Shown one piece after another: positions 5,360 through 6,465 of a stretch of 6,465 bases of DNA (the stretch's first letter is position 1; the number at the start of each line of letters is the position of its first letter). The notes under the pieces are model-generated. The model saw nothing but the letters and a program-made list of their open reading frames with translations. It ran no database searches and was not told the origin of the DNA. The stretch is from UBA6019 sp035535055 (GTDB lineage Bacteria > Chloroflexota > Dormibacteria > Dormibacterales > Dormibacteraceae): the NCBI GenBank assembly GCA_035535055.1, contig DATLQT010000006.1, positions 1-6,465 of the forward strand, given 5' to 3'. Both the position numbers and the translations under genes were made by a program.

Positions 5360-6465
5360 ATGGCGTGGGATTTTGAGACCGAGCCCGAGTTCGAAAAGAA
5401 GCTGGAGTGGATGCGCTCATTCATGAAGGACGAGGTCTACCCGCTGGAGGTCTTGGACACCGAGGACCAGTCCGTCTTCTTCCGGGCCATCGCGCCGCTC
5501 CAGCAGGAGGTCAAGGGGCAAAAGCTCTGGGCGACCCACCTTCCGCCCGAGCTCGGCGGCCAGGGCTACGGCCAGGTGAAGCTGGGCCTTATGCACGAGA
5601 TCGAGGGAGCCTCGATGTGGGGCCCGATCGTCTTCGGCAACCAGGCGCCCGACTCTGGCAACTCCGAGGTGCTGGCGCACTTTGGGACCCAGGAGCAGAA
5701 GGACCGCTGGCTCTACCCGCTGCTGGACGGCAAGATCCGCTCCGCCTTCTCGATGACCGAGCCGAACAACGCCGGCAGTGACCCGACCAAGATGTCGACC
5801 ACCGCCGTGCTCGATGGTGACGAGTGGGTGATCAACGGCCACAAGTGGTTCACCAGCAACGGGATGATCGCCCAGCTGCTGATCGTGATGGCGGTGACCG
5901 ACCCCAACGCGGGGCCCTACGAGCGGGCGTCGATGTTCATCGTCCCCGCGGACACGCCCGGCGTCCAGCGGATCCGCAACGTGCCCACGATGGCGGGCGG
6001 CCACGAGAAGTGGGGCTACGGCCACGCCGAGGTCAAGTACGAGGACGTGCGGATCCCCAAGGACAACATCATCGGCAAGCCCGGCATGGGCTTCCACATC
6101 GCCCAGATCCGCCTCGGACCGGGCCGCATCCACCACTGCATGCGCTGGCTCGGGCAGGCCCGGCGGGCCTTCGACATCCTCTGCGAGCGCTCGCTCCAGC
6201 GCGAGGCGTTCGGCGAGCCGCTGGCCCGCAAGCAGACGGTCCAGAACTGGATCGCCGATTCGGCAGCGGAGATGTCGGCGGCGCGGCTGATGACGCTCCA
6301 CGCGGCCTGGATGATCGACAAGTACGGCGCCCCCGCCGCTCGCAAGGAGATCGGCATGATCAAGTTCTGGGGCGGCAAGGTGCTCCACGACGTGATCGAC
6401 CGGGCGATCCAGATCAACGGCTCGCTGGGCTACTCGTCCGACCTGCCGCTGGAGGAGATGTACCG
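5360..6465 (+). CDS. Acyl-CoA dehydrogenase family protein (partial, C-terminus off right edge)
   Basis: An FAD flavoprotein of the acyl-CoA dehydrogenase fold; 368 full codons are present and the frame is still open at the edge (family length about 400). The N-terminal helical domain (about 1-128) is followed by the flavin/substrate strand motif SMTEPNNAGSD (131-141), NGHKWFTSN (159-167) and the middle beta domain. The C-terminal helical domain has RLGPGRIHHCMRWLGQA, QREAFGEPL and NGSLGYSSDLPLEEMYR. The catalytic Glu expected just after this point lies beyond the window. The start ATG at 5360 has AAAGGGAG at 5343-5350 as ribosome-binding site, inside the end of the phosphotransferase gene. 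The sequence style is that of ACAD10/ACAD11-like members. With the kinase it may turn a 4-phosphoacyl-CoA into an enoyl-CoA, or act as an ordinary dehydrogenase; the sequence does not decide. Confidence 0.94.
   Translation, partial: MAWDFETEPEFEKKLEWMRSFMKDEVYPLEVLDTEDQSVFFRAIAPLQQEVKGQKLWATHLPPELGGQGYGQVKLGLMHEIEGASMWGPIVFGNQAPDSGNSEVLAHFGTQEQKDRWLYPLLDGKIRSAFSMTEPNNAGSDPTKMSTTAVLDGDEWVINGHKWFTSNGMIAQLLIVMAVTDPNAGPYERASMFIVPADTPGVQRIRNVPTMAGGHEKWGYGHAEVKYEDVRIPKDNIIGKPGMGFHIAQIRLGPGRIHHCMRWLGQARRAFDILCERSLQREAFGEPLARKQTVQNWIADSAAEMSAARLMTLHAAWMIDKYGAPAARKEIGMIKFWGGKVLHDVIDRAIQINGSLGYSSDLPLEEMY

Noticed and set aside
5417..6388. 323-residue minus-strand frame opposite the acyl-CoA dehydrogenase
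   Set aside because: The sense strand carries all ACAD motifs; the antisense product is His/Arg/Leu-rich with no recognisable fold.

Overview
The window is GC-rich bacterial DNA (third codon positions almost all G or C). It holds seven or eight protein genes in two blocks of opposite direction. The gene mix suggests a high-GC, probably soil-type bacterium: a PhoB-type two-component pair, an encapsulin-type mini-ferritin, a secreted lysozyme-like protein and ACAD/phosphotransferase acyl-CoA genes. Actinomycetota, or a high-GC Chloroflexota/Dormibacterota-like lineage, would fit, but the sequence alone does not settle the phylum. No rRNA, tRNA, CRISPR array, insertion sequence or prophage gene is visible.

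Left block, minus strand (about 1-3499), in order of transcription: an encapsulated-ferritin-like protein (3499-3185), an SDR-family oxidoreductase (3069-2305), a possible 76-residue membrane protein (2254-2024), an OmpR/PhoB-type response regulator (1992-1324) and its sensor histidine kinase (1327 running off the left edge). Regulator and kinase overlap by ATGA and form a clear two-component operon. The other minus-strand genes are separated by gaps that carry inverted repeats and possible -10 elements, so they may be separate transcription units.

Centre (3500-3706): a comparatively AT-rich divergent intergenic region between the mini-ferritin and a secreted lysozyme-like protein.

Right block, plus strand (3707-6465): a lytic-transglycosylase-like secreted protein with a 16-alanine linker, then a strong 9-bp hairpin, then a phosphotransferase (APH/choline-kinase fold) and an acyl-CoA dehydrogenase only 2 nt apart; the latter runs off the right edge. 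The last two genes match the two halves of the eukaryotic fusion proteins ACAD10/ACAD11 and the LvaA/LvaC pair of levulinate catabolism. They may remove a 4-hydroxyl group from acyl-CoAs through a phosphorylated intermediate. The SDR could supply a ketone/alcohol step in the same kind of pathway, but that link is speculative because it lies on the other strand.

The points most worth a second look are: (1) the mini-ferritin has the full metal-site signature of encapsulin cargo, but no neighbouring encapsulin gene and no recognisable encapsulin-targeting tail; (2) the split ACAD10/11-like pair; (3) the hairpin that ends 2 nt before the likely phosphotransferase start codon; and (4) TAnnnT -10-like hexamers 6-11 nt before several start codons, which suggest leaderless or very short-leader transcripts.
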